From: Gemmatimonadota bacterium
GTDB lineage: Bacteria; Gemmatimonadota; Gemmatimonadetes; Gemmatimonadales; Gemmatimonadaceae
DNA length: 64,000 nucleotides
Assembly (NCBI GenBank): GCA_016182795.1
Contig: JACPFW010000033.1
Location: forward strand, 1-64,000
Direction: 5' to 3'
In this document: positions 1-8,624 of the stretch, in pieces
Layout: each line of letters opens with the position of its first letter
Position numbering within the stretch: the stretch's first letter is position 1
Translations under genes and position numbers: made by a program
The notes under the pieces: model-generated
Database searches by the model: none
Told to the model about the DNA's origin: nothing
Seen by the model: the letters and a program-made list of their open reading frames with translations, nothing else

Positions 1-45
1 GTGTGGGGAGAGGAGGAGGAGGAGGAGGAGAAGGACACTGAATTC

Positions 46-188
46 ACGGAGGATACGGAGGGCACGGAGGACACGGAGGACTGCAACGGCACTACTGGGG
101 GTAACGACAGCGCGCCACGCATGATCTGCGTGGCGCGCTGTCGTTCCTCCAAGAAGTTGCAGTCCTCCGTGCCCTCCGTGTATTCCGT
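46..188. repeat. Composite inverted-repeat element, copy 1
   Basis: Seen directly: a perfect 19-bp stem (arms AACGACAGCGCGCCACGCA at 103-121 and its complement at 127-145) around a 5-base loop TGATC. It is flanked by inverted arrays of a 9-bp unit, consensus ACGGAGGAC: four units at 46-81 followed by TGCAAC, and three complementary units at 162-188 preceded by the matching GTTGCA. A GGA-triplet run precedes it (about 11-31). It lies just past the stop codon of the minus-strand S9 peptidase, so it may act as that gene's terminator. A relative with the same 12-base core GCGCGCCACGCA is at 12716-12835. The function is unknown. Confidence 0.8.
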
Positions 189-219
189 TAACAGGAACAC
201 CGGCCCAACAGGCAAACTG

Positions 220-2904
220 CTACGGCTGCGTCCTCGGCGCCGCGGGCTTCTTCCGCGCCAGCGCCATACCGTCGTTCTTGACGTACAGGTCGAGCCACGT
301 GGTCCACCGCGCCCACTGGTCAAGCAGGGTCTCCTTGGTCACCGGGCCGTGGTCCTCGTACGGATACATGTACAGCGACGCCACTTTGCCGTTGGCGCGG
401 AGCGCCTGCATCATGCGGATGGAGCTGATGGGATCGGTGCCGACATTCTGATCCTCGATGGAGTGGTACATCAGAATCGCCCCCTGCAGCTTGTCGGCGT
501 TGAGCATCGGCGACATGTCGAGGTAGGTCTTCTGCCCGCTCCACAGGTCGCGCCGCTCGCTCTGGAAGCCGGAGGGCGTCAGCGTGCGGTTGTACATGCC
601 GTCGCCCGCAATGCCGGCCTTGAAGTACGGGACGTTGACCATCGCGTTCATCGTGCTGAATGCACCGTAGCTGTGTCCGCCGAGCCCGAGCTTGGTGCGA
701 TCGATGTACCCCTGACGGTCAAGTTCGTCGATCACCGTGTAGAGATTCATGCGCAGGTCCGACACATAGTTGTCGTTCATGCGATTGGCTTCGCCAATGA
801 TCGGCGGATTGAAGTTCGCCACCGCATAGCCCTGCGCGGCGAGGAACTCGATCGTGCGCGGACCCGAGCTCACAAACCGATTCACGTTCTCGGTGCGGTT
901 CGACCGGTCGTAGCCGGCCTGGTCGGTGTACTCGTACGGATAGAACCAGAACATGCCCGGCAGGCGCGTGCCGGCCTTGTAGTCGGCGGGCAGGGTGAGG
1001 TTCACCACGAACTTGATGCCGTCGGCGCGCGTCACGATGATGCGCCGACGCTGGAACGCCGTGAACTCGGGCGCCGGATCCACGTTCTTGGTGATCGCGG
1101 TGACGGTGCCGGCCTTGAGGTCCTTGAGATACGAGTTGGGCACCTGCGTCGGCGATTCGCGCGTCACGATTGCCGCGGCGCCGTCATCGTCGAGCAGTGT
1201 GCCCAGCGACTCACTGATGTCCTTGTTTGCCGCTTCAAAGACCCGTGTCTTCTTGCCGCTCGCCATCTCGATCTTGTCGAGGAAGTCCTTGGGCGGGTTG
1301 GCGAGATAGTCGAGCGAGTACTGCGTACCCTTCAGAAACACCTCACCGGCGGCGCTGACCACGGCGACTTCGCCACCGTTGGTGCCGCGCTTGGTGAGCA
1401 TCGCGCCGGGGTTGTTGTAGAACGACAGCGAGTCGCCGCCGCCGCGCGGGCTGAAGCCGCCGAACACCGCACGTCCGCCGCCGACAAACGCGGGCGTCCA
1501 GCCGCGCTGACGCACGATGCTCATGCGCTTGGTGGGATCGCTGAGCTTCACGGCGAAAATTTCGCCGGTGCCGTTGTTGTTCGTCGCCAGGAACAGCGTT
1601 TCGGCGTCGTCGGTGAAGACCGCGCTCGCAATCGCCGTCGTGTGCTGATAGAGGACTTTGATGTCCTTGTCGCCGAACGGCGGCAGCCACTGCACCACCT
1701 TCTCCGGACGGCCCGCCGCGCCGCCCGCACCCGGACGGCCGCCAGTTGCCGGCGCCCCCGCTGGGCGCGTGCTGTCGCCGCGCGCCGTCGAGTCGGATGC
1801 GATGTAGAAGAAGCCGTGGCCCTTGGGCATCCACGCCAGACCCTTCTTGCCGCCGGCCGCGCCGCCGCGCCCGCCAAACGCGCCGCCGCCCGACGTGTCG
1901 CCGGCAAACCGCAGGGCGCGCTTGGAAATCTCGGCGAGCATTTTGCCCGTGGTATCCCACACCGCGTCGCGGCTGCCGAAAGCCGAATACTGCACCACGT
2001 ACGAGAACGGCTTCTGCACCGTGCTCACGCGGAAGTACTTGCCGTCGGGTGACGCATCCACCGATGACAGCATCACCGGCACGCCGATGGGCTTCACGGT
2101 CTTCTTGGCCACGTCAATGACGCCGAGCTGGCCGCGGATGCTCCACTCGAACAGGTCGAAGTCGTACGGCTCCGCCATCAGCGAGGCGTAGTTGCGCTCC
2201 GGCGCCTTGGTGCCCTCCGTCCACGTGCGTACCTGCGGACCGGTGGCAATCTCTGATTTCTTGGGCATCGGATCACGCTTGTCCGGTACGAAGACCGCAA
2301 CGAGACTCTTGCCGTCGGCCGTCCAATCCACCGTCGTCACCAGCGTGGCGAGCAGCGCTTGCTTGGCCACCTGCACCGACTTGCCGGTCGCGACGTCGGC
2401 AACCCAGACATACGACCCGGCGTCGAAGTTGGCGATGTACACCACCTTCTTGCTGTCGGGCGACCAGACGGGAGCGGTGATCATCGCTCCCTTCGGCGCC
2501 TCAATGACGGTCGTCGCGCCGGTGCGCGTATCGATGAGCTGCAGCGCCGTGGCGCCGCGCGCCGTCAGCGCGCGGGCGCGGCTGGCCTTGAGATCGACCT
2601 GCAAGCCGCCGAGATAGACGTGTGCCTTGCCGTACGTCTGCACGCTCGGCAGGCCGTCGGTCTGCTCACGCAGAGAATACTTGCGGTCAGGACTCAGGTT
2701 CGTGAGCGTGACGACGAGATGCCGCGGCGCGGTCACGAGCTTCGCGACTTCGGGTGCCGGCTCAATGTACCCTTCCTTGGCGAGCGTCTCGCGCAAGGCG
2801 TTGAGCTTGGCATCGGTCGCCTGCTGAGCAAGCGACGGCGCGACCGCGAAGAGCAGGAGGGCCGCGACGCGGCCGGCGCGAACGAGGAGTGGGCGGATGG
2901 GCAC
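220..2904 (-). CDS. S9 family (prolyl oligopeptidase-type) serine peptidase, exported
   Basis: Predicted exported peptidase of the S9 clan, cutting short peptides, often after proline or as a dipeptidyl- or acylaminoacyl-peptidase. A GTG start at 2904 gives 894 residues beginning with a clear signal peptide that ends PSLAQQ; the frame stays open upstream to 3072 but that part is not protein-like. The N-terminal half looks like a beta-propeller with low-complexity Gly/Ala/Arg loops near residues 340-420. The C-terminal catalytic domain carries GGHSYGAFS (Ser745), Asp818 in EDQNVGTD and His852 in YEDHG, a complete Ser-Asp-His triad. It diverges from the cyclophilin-fusion gene. No good ribosome binding site was seen at the GTG, so the exact start is uncertain; the family call is firm. 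Confidence 0.93.
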   Translation of the reverse strand: MPIRPLLVRAGRVAALLLFAVAPSLAQQATDAKLNALRETLAKEGYIEPAPEVAKLVTAPRHLVVTLTNLSPDRKYSLREQTDGLPSVQTYGKAHVYLGGLQVDLKASRARALTARGATALQLIDTRTGATTVIEAPKGAMITAPVWSPDSKKVVYIANFDAGSYVWVADVATGKSVQVAKQALLATLVTTVDWTADGKSLVAVFVPDKRDPMPKKSEIATGPQVRTWTEGTKAPERNYASLMAEPYDFDLFEWSIRGQLGVIDVAKKTVKPIGVPVMLSSVDASPDGKYFRVSTVQKPFSYVVQYSAFGSRDAVWDTTGKMLAEISKRALRFAGDTSGGGAFGGRGGAAGGKKGLAWMPKGHGFFYIASDSTARGDSTRPAGAPATGGRPGAGGAAGRPEKVVQWLPPFGDKDIKVLYQHTTAIASAVFTDDAETLFLATNNNGTGEIFAVKLSDPTKRMSIVRQRGWTPAFVGGGRAVFGGFSPRGGGDSLSFYNNPGAMLTKRGTNGGEVAVVSAAGEVFLKGTQYSLDYLANPPKDFLDKIEMASGKKTRVFEAANKDISESLGTLLDDDGAAAIVTRESPTQVPNSYLKDLKAGTVTAITKNVDPAPEFTAFQRRRIIVTRADGIKFVVNLTLPADYKAGTRLPGMFWFYPYEYTDQAGYDRSNRTENVNRFVSSGPRTIEFLAAQGYAVANFNPPIIGEANRMNDNYVSDLRMNLYTVIDELDRQGYIDRTKLGLGGHSYGAFSTMNAMVNVPYFKAGIAGDGMYNRTLTPSGFQSERRDLWSGQKTYLDMSPMLNADKLQGAILMYHSIEDQNVGTDPISSIRMMQALRANGKVASLYMYPYEDHGPVTKETLLDQWARWTTWLDLYVKNDGMALARKKPAAPRTQP

Positions 2905-3080
2905 GGGTCTTGGCGTTGAGGTCTCAACTGGCCCGGAGGCGCGAGAGTCGCGCCCCGGAACGTTGCCATCTAATGAATACGGTTTTCCCGCCGCGTTCGC
3001 TGATGCGCCCGCCGGGCGGGGGACGCCGCGGCGGGTATCCCCCCTTGCGGCGCACCCCGCGCAACCGTCCATTGGCTGGC

Positions 3081-4604
3081 ATGACCCGTACTGCCCTGCT
3101 CGCCCTGTTCAGCGCTTCCCTGCTATCGGCGCAGACGCCGGCACCGACTCCGGACACCCTGCTCATTCGGCGCATCCTTGCCGCCGAAGACCGGCGCGAC
3201 ACGACAGATCGGGCGCTGGCCGTCGGGATCAAGGCCTCGGATGCACGCGTGGCGTCGATCGCCCGGCGCGCGCTGGCGCGTATTCGGGACCCCAAGTTCG
3301 CCGGGCGCGACGCCTTCGGTGCGCTCCCTGCCCCGCCGAAGTACGCGGATCCCGCATGGCGATTGAGATACCGCGCGCTTGATCCCAAATCGACCGACTG
3401 CGCGCAGCTGCGCGATGCGCTTGGCGACAGCGTATGGCATGTCCGACTGCGCGCCGCCGATCTGGTGACGGCGAAGTGTGCGGGCGATGCGGCCCTGATA
3501 TCCACACTCAAGGGATGGCTGCCCTCGGCGACGGCGCGCACTCGCACAGCCGGCGGTGCGGCTTGGCAGCCCGCCGCCCACGCCATCGTCGCACTCGCGC
3601 GCGTGGCGCCGGCTGACGCGCGGAGCGCGCTCCCTGCACTCGCCGGCACCCCCGCGCACTGGGTGCGCACGTACAGCGCGCGTGCGGCCGCGGTGCTCGC
3701 CGACACCCAGCGGCTGCGCGCATTTGCCAGCGACTCCAACGACAATGTGAAGGAAGCGGCCATCGAGGCCCTTGTGAAGTTGACGGGCCATGCTGACGAC
3801 AGCCTGTACGTGGCTGCGCTCGGCGCACGCGGATACCAGGCCGTGCGGGCCGGCGCGCTGGCGCTCAAGGGCGCGGCGCCATCGGCGTCGCTTCGCGCGG
3901 CGCTCGTGCACGCGGCGTACCGCCTGCGCGGCGACTACAGCGAGACCTCGCGCGATGCGCGCACCACGGTGTTGTCGCGCCTCGCCGAGGTGGCCGACAC
4001 CAGTGTGTGGGGCGAGGTCGTGGAACTGGCCACCGATTTTGACTGCGAGGTCGCGAAGGCCGCCGCCGCCATCGCGACCAAGCTGGGCGTTGCCACCAAG
4101 CCAGCGTGCACGCCGTTTCACAACGCCGTCGCCGGCGACGCCGTACGGCTCGCGCTCGGCGCCGATGTGCGCCTGCGGGTGGTGATGTCCGCGGCGCATG
4201 GCGGCGGGGCGTTTGTCGTGCGTCTGCGTGGCGACGTGGCGCCCATTATGGCCGCGCGCATCCTGCAGCTCGCGCAGACCGGATATTACAACGGACGCGC
4301 CTGGCACCGCGTGGAACCGAACTTCGTGATTCAGGGGCCAAGCCCGGGCGACAATGAGTATGTCGGATTGCCGCTGTTTCTGCGTGACGAGCTTGGCACG
4401 GTGCCGCATGTGCGTGGCACAGTGGGAATGAGCACGCGCGGTCACGACACCGGCGACGCCCAGTGGTTCGTGAACCTCAAGGACAACCTGACGCTCAACT
4501 CCACGTACACGGTGTTCGGGGAGATGGTGGAAGGCATCGAGGTTGCCGACGGGGTGCTCGAGGGGGACGTGATTGAACGCATCGAGGTGGTGCGGGCGAA
4601 GTAG
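3081..4604 (+). CDS. Exported HEAT-repeat protein with C-terminal cyclophilin-type PPIase domain
   Basis: 507 residues from ATG 3081, chosen because it starts a signal peptide (MTRTALLALFSASLLSAQ). Residues about 30-350 are a series of short Ala/Arg-rich helical pairs typical of HEAT-like repeats (for example the stretches around ALARIRDPKF and AAIEALVKLTG). The last 150 residues are a cyclophilin peptidyl-prolyl isomerase domain: WHRVEPNFVIQGP contains the Arg used for catalysis in cyclophilins, followed by RGTVGMS and GDAQWFVN. Inferred role: periplasmic folding or scaffolding protein whose HEAT solenoid recruits clients. It stands alone, divergent from the S9 peptidase and convergent with the D-aminoacylase gene 7 bases downstream. 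Confidence 0.88.
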   Translation: MTRTALLALFSASLLSAQTPAPTPDTLLIRRILAAEDRRDTTDRALAVGIKASDARVASIARRALARIRDPKFAGRDAFGALPAPPKYADPAWRLRYRALDPKSTDCAQLRDALGDSVWHVRLRAADLVTAKCAGDAALISTLKGWLPSATARTRTAGGAAWQPAAHAIVALARVAPADARSALPALAGTPAHWVRTYSARAAAVLADTQRLRAFASDSNDNVKEAAIEALVKLTGHADDSLYVAALGARGYQAVRAGALALKGAAPSASLRAALVHAAYRLRGDYSETSRDARTTVLSRLAEVADTSVWGEVVELATDFDCEVAKAAAAIATKLGVATKPACTPFHNAVAGDAVRLALGADVRLRVVMSAAHGGGAFVVRLRGDVAPIMAARILQLAQTGYYNGRAWHRVEPNFVIQGPSPGDNEYVGLPLFLRDELGTVPHVRGTVGMSTRGHDTGDAQWFVNLKDNLTLNSTYTVFGEMVEGIEVADGVLEGDVIERIEVVRAK

Positions 4605-4611
4605 AAACGCG

Positions 4612-6219
4612 TCACTGCCCCCGCACGGGCGCCGGCCGCCGCACCACCCGCCCCGGCCGCGCCTCGGTGAAGACGTTGTTCGCGATCACCGGTTCGCCAT
4701 TCACCAGCACCCACGGGATTCCCACGGGATAATGGTGCGGGTCGGTGAACGTGCCCATGTCGCGCACGGTCGCCGGATCGAAGATCGTAACGTCGGCCAC
4801 GCACCCCGTGCGCAGGCAGCCACGGTCGCGCAGCTTGAGCCGTTCCGCTGGCATGCCGGTCATCTTATGGATGGCCTGCTCCAGCGTGAGCACGTGATCT
4901 TCGCGCACGTACTTGCCGAGCACGCGCGGGAAGGTGCCGTAGTTGCGCGGATGCGGCACGCCTTCGCCGAGTTTGGTCAGGCGGCCATCGCTGGCGATCA
5001 TCGTCATCGGATGCGCCATGATGCGCTTGACGTCGGCTTCCTCGATGACGTGGTACACCATGCCGGCGCCGCCGTTGAGCACTCCCTCGAGAATGAGCGG
5101 AATCGCATTCTCCGGGGTCGGCTTGAGTCCGCGCCGAACGGCCCAGTCGGCCAGCGTCTTGCCCTGCAGCGACTTGTCCCACGCGACAATCGCGAACTGC
5201 ACGCGGCTGATATCGCCGCCGCCGCGATCATTCATCAGTAGGTCCATCATCCCCGCGTAGATGCTGTCCTTGAGCGCTGGGGTGTCGAGCCGCTTCTTGA
5301 GTTCCGCATTGCCGCCCGCCAGCGCCCAGGGTGGCACGAGCACGTTGAGGCTCGTGTACGATGCCGTGAACGGATACTGGTCGATCATCACGTCGGTGCC
5401 GGCTTTCCGCGCCGAATCGACCATTGCCAGTGTGATGACGCTCTTCCCCCACGCCTGACGCCCGATCGCCTTGTGGTGCGTGAGGATCACGGGAATCTTG
5501 GCGCGCCGCCCGATCTCCAGCGCTTCACCCACACCCTGCAGCAGACCGACGCCCTCTTCGCGCAGGTGCGACGTGTAGATGCCGCCGCGCTTGGCGGCTT
5601 CCTCGGAGAGCGCAATGACTTCGTCGATGTTGGAGTAATAGCCGGGGATGTAGCGCAGGCCGGTGCTCATCCCAAACGCGCCCTCGTCCATCGCCTGGGC
5701 GACCATCCGCCGCATGCGCGCGAGTTCGTTGGCGGTCGGGGCGCGGTTCTCGGTGCCCATCACCGTTTCGCGAATGATGTTGTGGCCGGTGAGGTACCCA
5801 ACATTGATCCCCAGCCCAGCGCGGTCGGCTTTGTCCATGTACGCGCCCAACGGCCACGGGCCGCCGCCGTCCGGTCCGCCGAGTGCGAACGTCACGCCCT
5901 GTCGCACATGGCTCTCCGCACCGGGGAGCTGCATCAACGGCTCGAGGTGCACGTGCAGATCAATGAACCCCGGTGAAACGACCAGACCGGTTGCATCGAT
6001 CACGCGTTTGGCGTCGGCCGGACTCAGCGGCGTGGGCGACACGCGGACGATGCGCGCGCCAGCGATGGCGACATCAGCCTTTACGCCCGGCGCGCCCGTG
6101 CCATCGAGCACGGTGCCGTTGCGCACGAGCACGTCATACGGCGCGGACTGTGATGAAAGTGAATTCGGTGAGCACGCCAAGATGGCGGCGAAGAGCGCGA
6201 GAATGGCGAAGCGACGCAT
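4612..6219 (-). CDS. N-acyl-D-amino-acid deacylase (D-aminoacylase) family amidohydrolase, probable lipoprotein
   Basis: Metal-dependent amidohydrolase of the D-aminoacylase group, which removes acyl groups from N-acyl-D-amino acids. ATG 6219 gives 535 residues; the leader has a lipobox-like ILAC with Cys16, so the protein is probably membrane-anchored outside the cytoplasm. The metal motif is GFIDLHVHLEP (His89, His91); further family marks are TGHNIIRETVMG, LTHHKAIGRQ, IASDGRLTKLG near the C-terminus and HPRNYGTFPRVLGKYVRE. It is convergent with the cyclophilin fusion. Substrate specificity (D-aminoacylase versus dihydroorotase-like or dipeptidase) cannot be settled from motifs. Confidence 0.9.
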   Translation of the reverse strand: MRRFAILALFAAILACSPNSLSSQSAPYDVLVRNGTVLDGTGAPGVKADVAIAGARIVRVSPTPLSPADAKRVIDATGLVVSPGFIDLHVHLEPLMQLPGAESHVRQGVTFALGGPDGGGPWPLGAYMDKADRAGLGINVGYLTGHNIIRETVMGTENRAPTANELARMRRMVAQAMDEGAFGMSTGLRYIPGYYSNIDEVIALSEEAAKRGGIYTSHLREEGVGLLQGVGEALEIGRRAKIPVILTHHKAIGRQAWGKSVITLAMVDSARKAGTDVMIDQYPFTASYTSLNVLVPPWALAGGNAELKKRLDTPALKDSIYAGMMDLLMNDRGGGDISRVQFAIVAWDKSLQGKTLADWAVRRGLKPTPENAIPLILEGVLNGGAGMVYHVIEEADVKRIMAHPMTMIASDGRLTKLGEGVPHPRNYGTFPRVLGKYVREDHVLTLEQAIHKMTGMPAERLKLRDRGCLRTGCVADVTIFDPATVRDMGTFTDPHHYPVGIPWVLVNGEPVIANNVFTEARPGRVVRRPAPVRGQ

Positions 6220-6296
6220 CGAACACCCGGCGTGAAGACTGCCCCAACTTACTCGCCGAGGGCCACCGTCGACTAGAACCAACGCCTCGCGCGCTG

Positions 6297-7214
6297 CTAC
6301 GCGAAGAACCGCCCGACGTCGCGCGCGTCGCATGGCGCGGAGGTGGGCTGCAGCCCCGCCAGTTGCGCCGCGCGGCCAATCACGTCAGCGCTGGCGTGCC
6401 CCAAGGCGCGCAGCTCGCGCACGCCCGTGTCGCCCGCCGACTTGCTGAGCTTCGCGCCGTCCGGGTGACGGACCAGCGGGTGGTGCAGAAAGAGCAGCGG
6501 TCGCCGCCGTCCGAGCAGTCGCGCCAGCGCGCGCTGGCGACCGGTGGAGTCGAGCAGGTCTTCGCCGCGGATGACGAGATCGATCTGCTGTTCGAGATCA
6601 TCCACGGTGACGGCATACTGATACGTCCACTGCCCCAGTCGGTCGCGCACCAGCAGGTCGCCGCACTGCTCCGCCGGCGTCTGTTGCTGCGGCCCGCGCA
6701 GCAGATCGAAGAACCGCTCCGTGTCATCGCCTAGCTTCACACGGCGCTGCAACGACGCATCGGGCGACAGCGCGGCGTCGCGGCAGGTGCCGGGGTAGCG
6801 CAGCTCTTCGTTCGGCCGGTCTTCCACCACCCGCGCAATGTCGCCGCGCGAACAGGTGCACGTGTACACGAGGTCGCGCAGCTCGAGTGCAGTAATGGCC
6901 CCGGCGTAGCGCCAGTCGTTGTCGCTTTGTCGGCGCAGACTCTCACCGGCCCGAAACTCACTCGTCTCCCCTTCATCGGGGACGAATCCGAGCCAGTCGA
7001 GATCGTCGAGCAGCGCCTGCTCATACTCGGCGCGGCAGCGCGAGCGGTCGTGGTCCTCTATGCGGAGCACGACGCGCCCGTCGTGCCCGCGCGCCATTCC
7101 CCACACGTAGATGGCGTTGACGACGTGTCCGAGGTGCAGATAGCCAGTGGGCGCGGGCGCGAATCGCGTCCGCCATCCCGGCGGCAAATTCAGCAGATCA
7201 GGACCGCGGCCCAC
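6297..7214 (-). CDS. gluQ: Glutamyl-Q tRNA(Asp) synthetase
   Basis: Truncated glutamyl-tRNA synthetase paralogue that attaches glutamate to queuosine at the anticodon of tRNA(Asp). GTG 7214 gives 305 residues, the usual length. Class I signatures are present: APAPTGYLHLGH (HIGH motif) and AKLSKS (KMSKS motif), plus the zinc-site pattern CTC followed by YPGTC characteristic of GluQ. The anticodon-binding domain of full GltX is absent, as expected. The start overlaps the end of the upstream DEAD-box helicase gene by 17 bases, implying translational coupling. The frame is open further upstream inside the helicase gene, but GTG 7214 fits the family N-terminus. Confidence 0.92.
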   Translation of the reverse strand: MGRGPDLLNLPPGWRTRFAPAPTGYLHLGHVVNAIYVWGMARGHDGRVVLRIEDHDRSRCRAEYEQALLDDLDWLGFVPDEGETSEFRAGESLRRQSDNDWRYAGAITALELRDLVYTCTCSRGDIARVVEDRPNEELRYPGTCRDAALSPDASLQRRVKLGDDTERFFDLLRGPQQQTPAEQCGDLLVRDRLGQWTYQYAVTVDDLEQQIDLVIRGEDLLDSTGRQRALARLLGRRRPLLFLHHPLVRHPDGAKLSKSAGDTGVRELRALGHASADVIGRAAQLAGLQPTSAPCDARDVGRFFA

Positions 7215-8559
7215 GTGGCGGCCCGCTGCGTCCCCGTCCGCCGCGGCGACGCCGGCTGCCCGAGCCCGCCTCGCCGTCGCGCGCCGCGGATGACGACCCG
7301 GCGCGCGGTGCCGGTGCACCACTGGCTTCGCGGCGTGCAAGCTTGGCGGCCGCGCGGGCGCGATCCTCAGCCTTCTTGGCGCGAATGGCCGCGATGCGCT
7401 CGGCGAGCGGGATTTCGAGCTTCGCCGTCGGACGCGCCTTGTAATCGAAGTCCGGCACCGTCACGCGCGGCAAGCGTTTGTTGATCGCTTTCTCGATGGC
7501 GCGCAGTTCCGCTTCTTCGTCGGGACAGACGAACGTGTACGCTTCGCCCGTCAGCTCCGCGCGCGCGGTACGTCCCACGCGATGGATGTAATCCTCGGGA
7601 ACGTTGGGCACATCGAAGTTCACCACGTGGCCCAGCGCCTCAACATCGATGCCGCGGGCGGCGATGTCGGTGGCGACGAGCACGCGGTATGTGCCGTCCT
7701 TGAACCCCTCGAGCGCCTTGGTGCGCTGCTGCTGCGAGCGGTTGCCGTGAATGCGCTCGGTGTTGATGCCGCGCTTCGACAGAAACTCCGCCAGCCGGTT
7801 GGCGCGGTGCTTGGTGCGCGTGAAGACCAGCGCTTCCTTCATCGAGCCGGCCGACAGGAGGGCCAGCAGCAGTTCGCCCTTGAGCTCCTGCGACACCGGA
7901 TAGACTGCCTGCGTAATGCCGGTGGCCGGCGCCGACTTGCGCTCGAGGTTGATGGTCGCCGGCTGCCGGAGCAGTTCGTGCGCGAGCGTCGCGATCGGCC
8001 CCGGCATGGTGGCGCTGAAGAACAGCGTCTGCTTGCGCGGCGGCAGGTGCTTGAGCACGCGCTTGATGTCGGGCAGGAAGCCCATATCGAGCATGCGATC
8101 GGCTTCGTCGAGCACGAGGTATTCCAGGTGCTCCAGCTTGGCGTACGGCTGACGGAAGTGATCGAGCAGGCGCCCGGGGCAGGCGACGATCACGTCCACG
8201 CCCGACCGAAACGCGTGCTCCTGCGGCCCCATGCCGACGCCGCCATACACCGACGCGGCCGCGAGCGGCGTGTGCACCGCCACCTCGTTCATATCTTCCA
8301 CAATCTGCGCCGCCAGCTCGCGCGTCGGCGTGAGCACGAGCGCGCGCGTGACGCCGCGCTTCTTCTCCATCAGGTGATTCAGGATCGGCAGGAGAAACGC
8401 GAGCGTCTTGCCGCTCCCCGTCTGCGCGCAGGCCAGCAGGTCGCGCCCCTCAAGTGCAGGAGGGATGGCGTCCATCTGAATGGGCGTCGGGCGCGTGAAA
8501 CCGAGTTCCTTGAGGCCACGCTGAAGGGAGACGTGCAGTTTGAGCGAAGAAAAGGCCAC
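7198..8559 (-). CDS. DEAD-box ATP-dependent RNA helicase, RhlE-like
   Basis: RNA-unwinding ATPase involved in ribosome assembly or RNA decay. A GTG start at 8559 (VAFSSLKLHVSLQ) gives 453 residues; an upstream in-frame ATG at 8631 would add unrelated sequence overlapping the divergent gene. Motifs in order: Q-motif region FTRPTPIQMDAI, Walker A AQTGSGKT (about 45-52), PTRELA, DEAD in LVLDEADRM, SAT, then the helicase C domain with ARGID and HRVGRTARA. The C-terminus is a basic Arg/Gly/Ser-rich tail typical of RhlE-type RNA-binding extensions. It is transcribed with gluQ downstream (17-base overlap). Confidence 0.95.
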   Translation of the reverse strand: MAFSSLKLHVSLQRGLKELGFTRPTPIQMDAIPPALEGRDLLACAQTGSGKTLAFLLPILNHLMEKKRGVTRALVLTPTRELAAQIVEDMNEVAVHTPLAAASVYGGVGMGPQEHAFRSGVDVIVACPGRLLDHFRQPYAKLEHLEYLVLDEADRMLDMGFLPDIKRVLKHLPPRKQTLFFSATMPGPIATLAHELLRQPATINLERKSAPATGITQAVYPVSQELKGELLLALLSAGSMKEALVFTRTKHRANRLAEFLSKRGINTERIHGNRSQQQRTKALEGFKDGTYRVLVATDIAARGIDVEALGHVVNFDVPNVPEDYIHRVGRTARAELTGEAYTFVCPDEEAELRAIEKAINKRLPRVTVPDFDYKARPTAKLEIPLAERIAAIRAKKAEDRARAAAKLARREASGAPAPRAGSSSAARDGEAGSGSRRRRGGRGRSGPPRGPRS

Positions 8560-8624
8560 GACAAGTCGGGTGGAAGACGGGGGCAGACAGCCTGTCCCTG
8601 AAACGTAGCGGCATCGGAGGACAG

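Noticed and set aside
1-2052. 683-codon open frame on the plus strand over the S9 peptidase
   Set aside because: It is antisense to a gene with a full catalytic triad; long antisense frames are expected at this GC content, and its product is Arg/His/Val-rich without domains.
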